Below are positions 26,545-35,325 of a stretch of 64,000 bases of DNA, piece by piece; position 1 is the stretch's first letter; each line of letters begins with the position of its first letter. Source of the stretch: Lysinibacillus sp. JNUCC-52 (GTDB lineage Bacteria; Bacillota; Bacilli; Bacillales_A; Planococcaceae); assembly GCF_015999545.1 (NCBI RefSeq), contig NZ_CP065546.1, positions 2,471,501 to 2,535,500 of the forward strand, given 5' to 3'. Position numbers and translations under genes: made by a program. The notes beneath the pieces are model-generated. The model saw nothing but the letters and a program-made list of their open reading frames with translations. It was not told the origin of the DNA and did not search any database.

Positions 26545-27306
26545 ATGGGAAAATTACAAGATAAAGTAGCGATTATTACAGGTAGTGGAGCAGGAATCGG
26601 AAAAGAAATAGCACGTAAATATGCACAAGAAGGTGCAAAGGTTGTCATTGCTGACTTCAATGAGGACGCATTAAATGCAACCGTTACTGAATTTAATGAT
26701 GCTGGTTATGAGACATTTGGTGTCAAAGTAAATGTCTCTATAGAAGAGGATATCCAAAAAATGATCGCTAATACCGTAGCTCATTTTGGTCGTATAGATA
26801 TTTTAGTCAATAACGCTGGAGTTGGTGACAATATGCAAGCAGCAGCAAATGTTGAAGATGCAATTTGGCAACGTGTCATGGACATTAATGTGAACGGTGT
26901 AATGCGTGCAATTCGTCAAGTATTACCAATCTTTATTGAAAATGGTGGCGGAACGATTGTGAATATGGCTTCAATCGCCGGATTAACAGGCGGTCGTGGA
27001 GGTCTAGCATATACAACTGCTAAACATGCAGTTGTTGGGATGACAAAAAATATCGCATCTCACTATGGATCTCAAAACATCCGTTGCAACGCCATTGCAC
27101 CCGCACATGTAGAAACAGGTTTCGCGGCAACAATGACGAATGTGGACCCATTTGGTATGCAACAATCTGTACGTGGCGTTCAACTTATGCCTAAGGCAGG
27201 TCAGGTTTCGGACATTGCAAATATCGCCCTATTTTTAGCTTCTGAAGAATCAGCTCTTATAAACGGTGTAGCTTTAGCTGCTGATGCTGGTTGGAGCGCT
27301 TATTAA
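26545..27306 (+). CDS. Short-chain dehydrogenase/reductase (SDR)
   Basis: A 253-residue classical SDR. The cofactor loop TGSGAGIG is at 12-19, the NNAG motif at 89-92, and the catalytic Ser143, Tyr156 and Lys160 (YTTAK) are in place. An aspartate at the end of the second strand (ADFNED) suggests NAD rather than NADP. These enzymes oxidise or reduce an alcohol/ketone pair; the substrate cannot be told. AAAGGAG precedes ATG. The gene stands alone with its own terminator. Confidence 0.9.
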   Translation: MGKLQDKVAIITGSGAGIGKEIARKYAQEGAKVVIADFNEDALNATVTEFNDAGYETFGVKVNVSIEEDIQKMIANTVAHFGRIDILVNNAGVGDNMQAAANVEDAIWQRVMDINVNGVMRAIRQVLPIFIENGGGTIVNMASIAGLTGGRGGLAYTTAKHAVVGMTKNIASHYGSQNIRCNAIAPAHVETGFAATMTNVDPFGMQQSVRGVQLMPKAGQVSDIANIALFLASEESALINGVALAADAGWSAY

Positions 27307-27335
27307 AAATTCTTTTAACATTGTAAAGCATAATA

Positions 27336-27373
27336 AAAACCTACTACGTTTAGTGCACGAGGTAGGTTTTTTT
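27336..27373. terminator. Bidirectional terminator overlapping the GGDEF gene end
   Basis: AAAACCTAC pairs with GTAGGTTTT and T residues follow in both directions. It ends the SDR gene on the plus strand and covers the last codons of the GGDEF gene on the minus strand. Confidence 0.85.
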
Positions 27374-28300
27374 ATCGTTAATTAAAAAACAGCTTCCATA
27401 AATTTTTTTACATTCTTTTTTTAAACGTGTTACTGCATCTGACAAATGATCGACAGAAGTAAATTGTTGATATTCATTTGTAATAACAGCTATAGATAAT
27501 GATGTACATGTAAAACGCTCTAATTTTCCCGCTCTATTCAAAACTTGTAATTGCACCAAATCTTCTAGCTCATAAAAATCAATTATTTGAGCATCAAACT
27601 CTTCAATAATCGTTTGGCAAATGCTTGCTACTTCATAATGCGGGAGAATTGCCACAAAATCATCGCCACCTATATGTCCTAAAAAATCTTCTATGCCAGT
27701 AATATTTCTATTGAGGATATCTGTTAAATAGAGCAAAATCTTATCTCCTCTATTAAAACCATAGGTGTCGTTATATGTTTTGAAATGATCTAAATCAAAA
27801 TAAATAAGGCTATATTTTTCAAGTTGTAATGCCTTTTCTAGTTTTTCTTCTATTAATTTATTGCCAGGTAAGCTTGTAAGAGGATTTAAAAAGCTTGCAA
27901 TAGCTACTTGTGTCTCTACGAGCTTTAACAGCAGTTCTCTAATACTAACCACACCCAAATATAGACCTTTTTTAATGACAATGATATCATCATATAGGTC
28001 CTCTGCTCGTCGGTCCATTGCCTCCGTACTGACCTCAATAATAGGTGTACTACTCTCAACAATTAGAGGGTTGTCTTTCATGATAAGTTGATTTTGCCGA
28101 CCCATAAATAAATTATAACCATAACGTGTACCAATTTTTTGATAGAAATGTGTGCGTGTAATATGTCCAATTGGTTTTCCATCTCTTACAACAACAACAC
28201 TGCGCAATGATGGGTTGCTCGTAAAAAGTAAATCTACTTCTTTATTTTTTACAAATTCATCAATACTAAGAACGTTTTCTATGACTTCCCCTATCTGCAT
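27350..28300 (-). CDS. Diguanylate cyclase-like GGDEF protein with CBS-like N-terminus
   Basis: A 316-residue protein. Residues 1-130 look like a CBS-type pair (RSVVVVRDGKPIGHITRTHF and DDIIVIKKGLYLGVVSIRELL). The GGDEF domain follows (NPLTSLPGN, YFDLDHFKTYNDTYGFNRGD) with active-site GGDDF at 211-215, a conservative variant that may still make c-di-GMP. The start at 28300 is six bases after GGTGG; an ATG at 28306 abuts it. The gene overlaps the upstream EAL gene by 35 bp, so the two are translationally coupled and probably make and break c-di-GMP as a unit. Confidence 0.88.
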   Translation of the reverse strand: MQIGEVIENVLSIDEFVKNKEVDLLFTSNPSLRSVVVVRDGKPIGHITRTHFYQKIGTRYGYNLFMGRQNQLIMKDNPLIVESSTPIIEVSTEAMDRRAEDLYDDIIVIKKGLYLGVVSIRELLLKLVETQVAIASFLNPLTSLPGNKLIEEKLEKALQLEKYSLIYFDLDHFKTYNDTYGFNRGDKILLYLTDILNRNITGIEDFLGHIGGDDFVAILPHYEVASICQTIIEEFDAQIIDFYELEDLVQLQVLNRAGKLERFTCTSLSIAVITNEYQQFTSVDHLSDAVTRLKKECKKIYGSCFLINDKKTYLVH

Positions 28301-29159
28301 AGTCATCCACCCTTATTTCCCCAAAATGTATGTCTTTTGATGGCTTCCCTATCGCATATCCCTGTGCATAATGGATGCCAATGTCCTGTAAATAATTGAG
28401 CTCCTCTTGCCGTTCAATGCCTTCTGCAATAATTTTTGTTTCTGCTTGCTCAGCGTATGACATTAGTAAAGTAACTAGCTGCTGCTGCTCACTATTTTTA
28501 TCGATAAATTGAATTAATGAGCGATCCAACTTAATAAATTCGGGCTTTAAATAGATAAGTGTTTTCAAGCTATTGTAGCCAGATCCCATATCATCCACCG
28601 CAATACGATAGCCTTGTGATCGATAATGTGATAATACTCTTTCAAACTCCACAAAATCTAACACTGCACTACGCTCAGTTAACTCAAATACTACTTGCTG
28701 CGGCTTAATGCCTAGCTCTTTTAACAGTTGTAATGTCTCACCACTATTATATTTCTTATCTAGTAATACGTTCGGATGGATATTAAGAAAGAGCATATAA
28801 TCTTTATTCAATAATTCTCCATGGAGACGCTCTTTGAAACGTTGCAATGAAAGGTTACGACAAAAGCATTCAAATAAAAACACGCAGTCTGTTTGCCCTA
28901 CAAATTCATAAAATTGATCGACACTACTAAACAAATCGGAAGGTGTCGGCCGATTCAATGCCTCAAAACCCATTGTTTCTTTTGTTTGTAAGTTCATTAT
29001 TGGTTGAAAAAAGGTATGTAAATCTTTAGTTTCTATAATTTTTTTCAATGTCTTTAAACGTTTTATATATAATGTATTGTTTTGATGCTGTTCATATAAA
29101 TGATTTAAATATAAAAAGAAACTGTTTGTTTTTACGTTTTGTCTCACAGCAGACTCCAT
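28266..29159 (-). CDS. EAL domain phosphodiesterase-like protein
   Basis: A 297-residue EAL protein. The active-site residues look intact: EALNR at 66-70, LNIHPNVL, ELTERS, DDMGSGYNSL, KLDRSLI and IAEGIE. It should cleave c-di-GMP to pGpG. The start at 29159 follows AAGAGG; the frame is open upstream to 29204 but without a ribosome site. No membrane segment or sensor is fused to it. Its end overlaps the CBS-GGDEF gene, and the combination EAL, CBS, GGDEF is found as one polypeptide in many bacteria, so this may be a split version. Confidence 0.9.
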   Translation of the reverse strand: MESAVRQNVKTNSFFLYLNHLYEQHQNNTLYIKRLKTLKKIIETKDLHTFFQPIMNLQTKETMGFEALNRPTPSDLFSSVDQFYEFVGQTDCVFLFECFCRNLSLQRFKERLHGELLNKDYMLFLNIHPNVLLDKKYNSGETLQLLKELGIKPQQVVFELTERSAVLDFVEFERVLSHYRSQGYRIAVDDMGSGYNSLKTLIYLKPEFIKLDRSLIQFIDKNSEQQQLVTLLMSYAEQAETKIIAEGIERQEELNYLQDIGIHYAQGYAIGKPSKDIHFGEIRVDDYADRGSHRKRS

Positions 29160-29309
29160 TTCGCACCTCTTAAATTGGTTATTAGTACTATTGTAAGCTT
29201 TCATTGTAAATGGGCTGTGAAGTCAGTGTAAAAAGAACAAAGTAATTTTGTCAGCCACCTTTAAAACTACTGCATACCTCCTAATTCGTAAAAATCCACT
29301 GCACTTTCA

Positions 29310-29380
29310 GCGGGCACGTCGTAAGCCGTAATCGGCGCTGTTGCGCCGCCTATTACGTCTTACGTTGCGTGTGTTCCCGC
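29310..29380. repeat. GC-rich palindromic element
   Basis: A long imperfect inverted repeat: GCGGG at 29310 pairs with CCCGC at 29376, CGTAAGCCGTAAT with ATTACGTCTTACG, and GGCG with CGCC at the tip. It is far richer in GC than its surroundings, ends 38 bp from a copy of the short repeat, and resembles the element at 9957-10016. Confidence 0.6.
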
Positions 29381-29417
29381 AGGAGTGACTGGGACTGTCA
29401 AGCTATCAAAATTCAGA

Positions 29418-29439
29418 ATTGTTTGGGTGACTGGCACTC
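29418..29439 (-). repeat. Dispersed short repeat, copy 6 (inverted)
   Basis: On the minus strand AGTGCCAGTCACCCAAACAA, continuing into TTCTGAATT as copy 4 does. It is the only copy in this orientation. Confidence 0.8.
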
Positions 29440-29449
29440 TCGTTTTAAT

Positions 29450-29480
29450 TGACAAATATTTTTGATAATTTATGATTATA
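29450..29480 (+). promoter_or_regulatory. Likely promoter of the amidase operon
   Basis: TTGACA at 29450 is followed after 17-18 bp by ATGATTA. It lies about 120 bp before the first start codon of the amidase operon. Confidence 0.45.
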
Positions 29481-29498
29481 TATAGTAGCTTTTATCTT

Positions 29499-29513
29499 TC
29501 TTTTCTGAAAATT
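29499..29513 (+). promoter_or_regulatory. Candidate CodY box before the amidase operon
   Basis: TCTTTTCTGAAAATT agrees with the CodY consensus AATTTTCWGAAAATT at 13 of 15 positions. It lies downstream of the predicted promoter, where CodY could act as a roadblock when branched-chain amino acids and GTP are plentiful. Confidence 0.55.
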
Positions 29514-29602
29514 ATAGTTTACTAGTAGATGATTTATTTTTTCTTTGGTCTTTATAGGAAAACCTATTGAGATAAATTACTTTTCAAGGGAGGATCATGT
29601 TA

Positions 29603-29788
29603 ATGAGTTTGTCTATTCAACAATTATTGGAGAACAAAGGAATTACAGCAAAATCTGAACACCTTGAACTACTAAAAACACGGTGGGAAAGTATGCAATC
29701 ACTTCGCAGCAATTTAGAAGGCATTGCAATTGATGATGCAGATATTGCTATTCGCAATATACCTGGAGGTGACCACATTGAAAACTGA
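29603..29788 (+). CDS. Small amidase partner protein (GatC/AtzG-like)
   Basis: A 61-residue protein, MSLSIQQLLENKGI onward, with two amphipathic helices and an acidic segment (IAIDDADIAIRNIPGG). The size, layout and position directly before an amidase gene match small partner subunits of amidase-signature enzymes, such as GatC of GatCAB and AtzG of the AtzE complex; sequence similarity is only suggestive. GGGAGG lies nine bases before the ATG at 29603 (three before the ATG at 29597). Its end overlaps the amidase start by 11 bp, implying coupled, equal synthesis. Confidence 0.65.
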   Translation: MSLSIQQLLENKGITAKSEHLELLKTRWESMQSLRSNLEGIAIDDADIAIRNIPGGDHIEN

Positions 29789-31196
29789 TTTACATTTGAA
29801 ATCTGTAGAAGAATTGGCGCCATTAATCGAAAACAAAACACTTTCTCCTGTCGAATTGACGAAAGAAATTTTGACATTTGCTGAAGAAAGCCAACCAAAA
29901 ATTAATTCTTACATGGCCTTTTATAACGATGAGGCTATAGAAAATGCCAAATTGGCAGAGCAAGAGATTTTAAATGGCCATTACCGAGGAATGTACCACG
30001 GAATTCCGATGGCACTAAAAGATAATTTATACTTTAAAGATAAAATAACAACAATGTCTTCAAAGATTCATAAAGATTTTGTCTCAAATTATGATGCGAC
30101 TGTTGTTGAAAAGCTTCGGGAAGCAGGTGTGATTTTCACAGGGAAATTAAGTATGCATGAATACGCATGGGGCATTACAAATAATAATCCTCATTATGGA
30201 CCTGTACGCAACCCATGGGATCTTGATAAAATTCCAGGAGGCTCAAGCGGTGGTTCAGGAGCAGCAGTAGCAGCAGGCGCTAGTGTAGCCTCATTGGGAA
30301 CAGATACAGCAGGCTCTATCCGCATTCCTTCTTCAGCGTGTGGTATTGTTGGCTTAAAACCAACACATGGTCGTGTAAGTAAATTTGGATGTTATCCGCT
30401 TGCTTGGAGTTTAGATCATATTGGTCCTATGACAAAAACGGTAAAAGACGCCGCAGCTATGCTTGAGATTATTTCAGGCTTCGATCACAGAGACCCTACA
30501 TGTGTAGATGTACAAGTAGATAATTATGTAAATCAGCTTTCTGGCAATGTCAAAGATTTAGTCATTGGTGTGAATGAGGATTATTTCTTTAACCGCGTTG
30601 ACTCAGATGTTGAACGTGCGGTTCGTGCGAGTATTCAAAATCTAGTAGATCAAGGGGCAAAGGTCGAAGTTGTTAAAATCCCATCCTTGCAATATGCAGA
30701 ATGGGCAGAACTTGTAACGTCTCTTTCGGAGGCGTCTGCTATCCATCACTCCGATTTACAAAAGAGACCACAAGATTTCGGTGATGATATTCGTCTGTTA
30801 TTTGAGCTAGGTGAATTACCGTCGGCGGTTGATTATTTACAAGCTCAACAAGTACGTAGACAAATTAAACAAGAGTTTACACAAATATTTAATCAAGTAG
30901 ATGTTTTAATTTCACCGACATTACCGATTGTGGCCAATACGATTGGCGATGACTTTGCAGACCTGAATGGGGAAAAAGTCGACTTAATCGACAATATTAT
31001 TCGTTTCACGGGTCCAAGTAACTTAACTGGATTACCAGCCCTTTCTGTTCCATGTGGATTTAAAGGCAATTTACCAATCGGCTTACAAATTATTGGACCA
31101 GCATTTAAAGAAGGTCGTATTTTAAATGTAGGCTATGCGATTGAACAAACAAATCCATTAAAAAATAGAAAGCCTAATCTTTTTGCTAACATTTAA
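29778..31196 (+). CDS. Amidase signature family amidohydrolase
   Basis: A 472-residue amidase with the full Ser-cisSer-Lys triad: Lys81 in ALKDN, the cis-serine in GGSSGGSG (about 156-157), and the nucleophile Ser180 in GTDTAGSIR. The start is TTG at 29778, preceded by GGAGGTGA that lies inside the small partner gene. Such enzymes hydrolyse amides, ureides or Gln-tRNA intermediates; no gatB is nearby, so a catabolic amidase is more likely. The PucR-type regulator that follows, often linked to purine or ureide use, and a candidate CodY box upstream suggest nitrogen scavenging. Confidence 0.9.
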   Translation: MKTDLHLKSVEELAPLIENKTLSPVELTKEILTFAEESQPKINSYMAFYNDEAIENAKLAEQEILNGHYRGMYHGIPMALKDNLYFKDKITTMSSKIHKDFVSNYDATVVEKLREAGVIFTGKLSMHEYAWGITNNNPHYGPVRNPWDLDKIPGGSSGGSGAAVAAGASVASLGTDTAGSIRIPSSACGIVGLKPTHGRVSKFGCYPLAWSLDHIGPMTKTVKDAAAMLEIISGFDHRDPTCVDVQVDNYVNQLSGNVKDLVIGVNEDYFFNRVDSDVERAVRASIQNLVDQGAKVEVVKIPSLQYAEWAELVTSLSEASAIHHSDLQKRPQDFGDDIRLLFELGELPSAVDYLQAQQVRRQIKQEFTQIFNQVDVLISPTLPIVANTIGDDFADLNGEKVDLIDNIIRFTGPSNLTGLPALSVPCGFKGNLPIGLQIIGPAFKEGRILNVGYAIEQTNPLKNRKPNLFANI

Positions 31197-31204
31197 ACAT
31201 ATAT

Positions 31205-31234
31205 AGCCGTCCATTCGTGGGCGGTTATTTTTTT
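31205..31234 (+). terminator. Terminator of the amidase operon
   Basis: AGCCGTCC pairs with GGGCGGTT (with wobble pairs) around ATTCGT, followed by ATTTTTTT. Confidence 0.75.
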
Positions 31235-31329
31235 CATTGCAAATAAAAATCAACAACTATATTCATTTATCCTAAAATGATGGTACGATACTTAATAATA
31301 AATTACTGGAAAGGTTGCTAGATTCCCTA

Positions 31330-32487
31330 ATGAACGTAAAAAACTTTTTGCAATTGCCTATTACAAAGGATTTTACAGTAGTTGCAGGTAGCAACGGTTT
31401 ACATAAACCTGTCCAAAATGTTGAAATTCTAGATTTTGAATTTTCGCCTGATATAGAAACGGTTCGCGAAACGATATTCACACCAAATAGTGTAATTCTC
31501 AGCAGTTTATTATTTGCAAAACAACAACCCGAGTATCTTTTAAATGCTGTGGAAAGCCTTATTCAATTAAAAGCTAGTGCCTTGGCCTATAAGCCTGTTA
31601 TTTATAATGATTTACCCGAGGAGGTGATCGCTTTAGCGAATGCACACCATTTCCCTATATTGCGCTTTGGGGGAGATGAATTTTTCGAAAAAATCATTTT
31701 AGAAACGATGGCATATGCAAAGACACAAGATTATACATTCTTTTTAGAAACGATTATGAAACGTCTTATTAATGAAGAAGTTTCTGATGAACAAATTACA
31801 TCTTTTTTACAGCAATTAAACAAGCCGTTTGAAAAATATCTATTCGTAGCCAATCTACAAATGCAGTCATTAACAAATCCCCAGTGGATGCAACCATTTT
31901 TACAATTAGAGCCACTATTAAAATCAGGAGTTATTTGTAAATATAAAAATAGCATCTTCATTTTAGTGACAAATCAATCAGAGCAGTTTCAATTTGAGAA
32001 CTTTCTTAATGAATGGCTCACATTATATAATATTTCAACAGACGAGCTGATTGTTGGTTATAGCCAAGTACATGCCACACAAACTGAGTTTCACCTTGCT
32101 GTGCGTGAAGCTTACTTCGCTCGTATAATGGCTGAAATGGATATGACCCCTACTTGTCACTACAAGCATCTTGGATCAGATATTCTACTATTAGAATTAC
32201 ATCGAAAAGACCCACAGTTCGCTAGGAACTATGTAAATGGCTATCTTGGACCATTACTTGATGAAAAAGCAGATGCAGATTTAATCAATACTGCCATCAC
32301 GTATATCTCCAAAAAGGGTAACATTAAAGAAGTAGCAGTAGCCCACTTTTGCCACCCAAATACGATACGCTATCGCATGACAAAAATACGCCAATTAGTA
32401 GCACCGTTAGATAATGACTATGTATTTTATGAACGTTTATCAGCAGCCGTTAAATTGTACTTATTACATAGCAAAATAGCAGATTAA
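31330..32487 (+). CDS. PucR family transcriptional regulator
   Basis: A 385-residue PucR-type regulator. The N-terminal PucR sensor domain (MNVKNFLQLPITKDFTVVAG, then FTPNSVILSSLLFA) is followed by a GGDEF-like linker region and a C-terminal HTH (GNIKEVAVAHFCHPNTIRYRMTKI near 345). The ATG at 31330 fits the family start, although the nearest AAAGG is 15 bases away; a TTG at 31315 is the alternative. PucR proteins activate purine catabolism or related nitrogen genes. Its place after the amidase suggests it controls that operon, although a terminator separates them. Confidence 0.88.
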   Translation: MNVKNFLQLPITKDFTVVAGSNGLHKPVQNVEILDFEFSPDIETVRETIFTPNSVILSSLLFAKQQPEYLLNAVESLIQLKASALAYKPVIYNDLPEEVIALANAHHFPILRFGGDEFFEKIILETMAYAKTQDYTFFLETIMKRLINEEVSDEQITSFLQQLNKPFEKYLFVANLQMQSLTNPQWMQPFLQLEPLLKSGVICKYKNSIFILVTNQSEQFQFENFLNEWLTLYNISTDELIVGYSQVHATQTEFHLAVREAYFARIMAEMDMTPTCHYKHLGSDILLLELHRKDPQFARNYVNGYLGPLLDEKADADLINTAITYISKKGNIKEVAVAHFCHPNTIRYRMTKIRQLVAPLDNDYVFYERLSAAVKLYLLHSKIAD

Positions 32488-32594
32488 AGATTAGCTTTGG
32501 AATAAGTACAAAAAAACGCCTGAAATTTTAGAATCAAAGTCAAATTATTTCCTTTCTTCTCATGCTATTCTTAATGAAGCAAGGAGGAAGAAAG

Positions 32595-33470
32595 ATGAAA
32601 CAATACATAGCTGATGGCATGCTACTGACAACTGCTATCGTTTGGGGCAGTGGATTTGTTATAACAGCCATTGCACTAGAATATTTAACTGCTTATCAAG
32701 TGATGGCAGGAAGATTTTTATTAGCATCAATTATACTAACTGCCATTTTTGGATACAAATTAAAAAACGCAACAAAATCAGTTATTTGGAAAGGCGTTGT
32801 ACTAGGAACGATATTGTATATTGCTTTTGCACTTCAAACAGTTGGTTTACAATATACAACTCCCTCAAAAAATGCATTTTTAACTGCTGTCAATGTAATT
32901 GTCGTTCCGCTCATTGCCTACGCTGTCTATAAACGCCGTATCGATGGTTATGAAATTATCGGCTCAATTATAGCACTTGTCGGAATTGGCTGTTTATCGT
33001 TACAAGGTTCCTTCACGATGAATATAGGTGATGCACTTTCTCTAGCTTGTGCCGTTGCCTTTGCTTTTGATATTTTTTGTACAAACCTTTTTGTACAGAA
33101 AGAAGATGCAATTGCTTTAACAATTATTCAATTTATTACAGCATCCGTTATAGGTATTTTGGTCGTCGTAAGTCGAGGTGATATTCCCGCTTCCCTTGAA
33201 AAAGAAGCTATCTATTCACTCATTTATTTAGGTATTTTTTCAACTACTATTGCTTACCTTTTTCAAAACGTGGCCAATCAATATACCTCTGCAACAAAAG
33301 CAGCCATTATCCTGTCTACAGAGTCCTTTTTCGGCATGGTGTTATCGGTAATATTTTTACATGAAGTACTAACAAGCCGAATGGTAATAGGGGCAGTATT
33401 AATTTTACTAGCTATTTTAATTGCTGAAGTGAAGCCCGCCTATCCAAAAAAACGAATAATGAATAGCTGA
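32595..33470 (+). CDS. EamA/DMT family transporter
   Basis: A 291-residue membrane protein with ten hydrophobic segments made of two EamA repeats (ILLTTAIVWGSGFV-like start, ALQTVGLQYTTPSKNAFLTA at the end of the first repeat, QNVANQYTSATKAAIILSTE in the second). Drug/metabolite transporters of this type mostly export amino acids or metabolites. AAGGAGG precedes ATG. It follows the PucR gene by 107 bp and could be in its regulon, but no evidence beyond position is seen. A terminator follows. Confidence 0.88.
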   Translation: MKQYIADGMLLTTAIVWGSGFVITAIALEYLTAYQVMAGRFLLASIILTAIFGYKLKNATKSVIWKGVVLGTILYIAFALQTVGLQYTTPSKNAFLTAVNVIVVPLIAYAVYKRRIDGYEIIGSIIALVGIGCLSLQGSFTMNIGDALSLACAVAFAFDIFCTNLFVQKEDAIALTIIQFITASVIGILVVVSRGDIPASLEKEAIYSLIYLGIFSTTIAYLFQNVANQYTSATKAAIILSTESFFGMVLSVIFLHEVLTSRMVIGAVLILLAILIAEVKPAYPKKRIMNS

Positions 33471-33489
33471 CCATAAAGCTCCCCTCATA

Positions 33490-33524
33490 AATAGTTTCAG
33501 TTGATACTGAAGCTATTTTTTTAT
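33490..33524 (+). terminator. Terminator of the EamA gene
   Basis: AATAGTTTCAG pairs with CTGAAGCTATT with one mismatch, followed by seven T residues. Confidence 0.85.
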
Positions 33525-34093
33525 TTTGAATAGCTGGTTATCATACTTGTAGTAATACCGACTACTAATACGGTAATAATGGAAAGAATTAATGTATTTG
33601 AAGACAAAAGAAATCCTCCTAATACAATAACGATTGAATCAATAAAAAAAATAAGAACTCCAACATTTATGCCTGTTTTATCACATAAAAATTGCGCTAC
33701 AAGATCTGTCCCACCAGTGCTTGTCTGATACCGAAGCATTAAACCGATACCAAAACCAACTAATACTCCTCCTAATATCGCACTATAAATGGCATCGATT
33801 TGAATCAAATTTCTTAAAGGCTTCAAAAGGTCAATGATAAAAGACGAGGCAATTAACCCATGCACACTATTGTAAAAATAAGCTCTGTATTTAAACCAAG
33901 CGATGATAAATATCGGAATGCTTAATAATATAATCATTAGCCCAATTTTTAGTTTATATAAATAGTACAAAATGAGCGCTACCCCTACTACGCCCCCATC
34001 TAATATTTGATAGGGTGTTAAAAATAGGTTAATGCCTATAGAAATACAAATACTACCTATTATGATGACCAAGCCCTTCTTCAGAAAAAACAT
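33521..34093 (-). CDS. YitT family membrane protein, short form
   Basis: A 190-residue protein with five to six hydrophobic segments and YitT motifs (LFLTPYQILDGGVVGVALIL, GIGLMLRYQTSTGGTDLVAQ). Full YitT proteins have about 280 residues and end in a soluble DUF2179 domain; that part is missing here. The start at 34093 follows GAGGGGGG; the open frame reaches 34150 without a ribosome site. The transport role of the family is not settled. Monocistronic. Confidence 0.82.
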   Translation of the reverse strand: MFFLKKGLVIIIGSICISIGINLFLTPYQILDGGVVGVALILYYLYKLKIGLMIILLSIPIFIIAWFKYRAYFYNSVHGLIASSFIIDLLKPLRNLIQIDAIYSAILGGVLVGFGIGLMLRYQTSTGGTDLVAQFLCDKTGINVGVLIFFIDSIVIVLGGFLLSSNTLILSIITVLVVGITTSMITSYSK

Positions 34094-34371
34094 ACAACCC
34101 CCCTCAAAAACGAAGCATGTCTTATAGTATGAAAAAATTGAATTGAACATGTTTTAGACTTTACTCTATGTGAAAATACTTTTATGTTCATATGGAGTTC
34201 CGAATTACACTGTAGTTGTTCTACAATGGACATTCAGAAGTTACTTATGTATGTAGACAGTTGCGAGAGCTGTTATAGAGCGTACTGCCCGCAGCTTCGA
34301 ACGCTACAAAACAAACAGTAAGTTAGAGGGTGGCAGGCTTGTGACGTGCTATGCGGAAATTCTATATTTAA
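34094..34371. other. Intergenic region, no gene seen
   Basis: About 280 bp upstream of the YitT gene and beyond the terminator of dat. A slightly GC-richer patch lies at 34258-34310. No gene, repeat copy or riboswitch was recognised. Confidence 0.5.
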
Positions 34372-34414
34372 CGTAAAAAGAGACAATATCCAAAATAACA
34401 GGATACTGTCTCTT
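34372..34414 (-). terminator. Terminator of dat
   Basis: AAGAGACA.TATCC pairs with GGATA.TGTCTCTT; on the minus strand TTTTTACG follows. Confidence 0.88.
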
Positions 34415-34445
34415 TCTTGTCATTAGGTATTAAAATTTTTCATGT

Positions 34446-35294
34446 TTACGAACGAACAAGCACAGAAATTTTTGCATTAAATTGCTGTTGAAGCTTTCGT
34501 GTCCATTCCCCTGGCTTTCCTGTACCAACTACATGACCATCAATCTCAATAACAGGTGTAATTTCAGATGTTGTAGATGTAATAATAACTTCAGTCATTG
34601 TAGTTAACTGCTCTAAAGTAAACGCTTGTTCTTTTACTGGCAGACCAATTTCTTTAGCACACGCTAGCAAGACGTTGCGAGTAATACCATTTAAAATCAT
34701 ATTATCCACTTGGTGTGTATAGAGTACACCATCTAAAATGCCATGAACATTTGAAGAAGCCCCCTCTGTCACCACTCCATTGCGATGCAAAATAGCCTCA
34801 TAACAGCCTTTTTCATATGCCTCTTGTTTTGCTAATACAGGGCCAAGTAAGTTCAATGTTTTAATATCGCAACGTAACCAACGAATATCTTCTAAAATCG
34901 TTGCCTTTACTCCATTTTCAAAATTTGCTAGCGGACGAGGATTTTCTTTAACATTCGCTACTAAAACAGGCTTAATAGTATGAGGGAAATGATGTTGGCG
35001 TGAACCACTCCCTCGTGTAATTTGAAGATAAATATGACCTGTGCCTAAATTATTTTTGTGCACAAGCTCTCGTAATAACATTAACAATTTATCTTTTTTA
35101 AAAGGAATCATTAGCTTAATTTTTTCTGCACTTGTGTAAAAGCGTTCAAGATGTTCATTTAATGTAAACACAATACCATCATAAACTTTAATTACTTCAT
35201 ATACGCCGTCACCAAATTGGTAACCACGATCCTCTCGATCAATAATAACTTCCTTATCTAATACAATTCGATTGTTCCATAAACTATAGCCCAT
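34446..35294 (-). CDS. dat: D-amino-acid transaminase
   Basis: A 282-residue fold-type-IV PLP enzyme that closely matches the known D-alanine transaminase of the B. sphaericus group. The PLP lysine is Lys145 (RCDIKTLNLLG), and RGYQFGDGVYEVIKVYDG, ITRGSGSRQHHFP and LNGITRNVLLACA are family hallmarks. It interconverts D-alanine and D-glutamate, supplying D-glutamate for peptidoglycan. It lies 31 bp downstream of an EamA exporter gene on the same strand, so the two may be co-transcribed and the exporter may carry an amino acid. Confidence 0.95.
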   Translation of the reverse strand: MGYSLWNNRIVLDKEVIIDREDRGYQFGDGVYEVIKVYDGIVFTLNEHLERFYTSAEKIKLMIPFKKDKLLMLLRELVHKNNLGTGHIYLQITRGSGSRQHHFPHTIKPVLVANVKENPRPLANFENGVKATILEDIRWLRCDIKTLNLLGPVLAKQEAYEKGCYEAILHRNGVVTEGASSNVHGILDGVLYTHQVDNMILNGITRNVLLACAKEIGLPVKEQAFTLEQLTTMTEVIITSTTSEITPVIEIDGHVVGTGKPGEWTRKLQQQFNAKISVLVRS

Positions 35295-35325
35295 TTATGT
35301 CTCTCCATTTCTTACACTCGTCATT

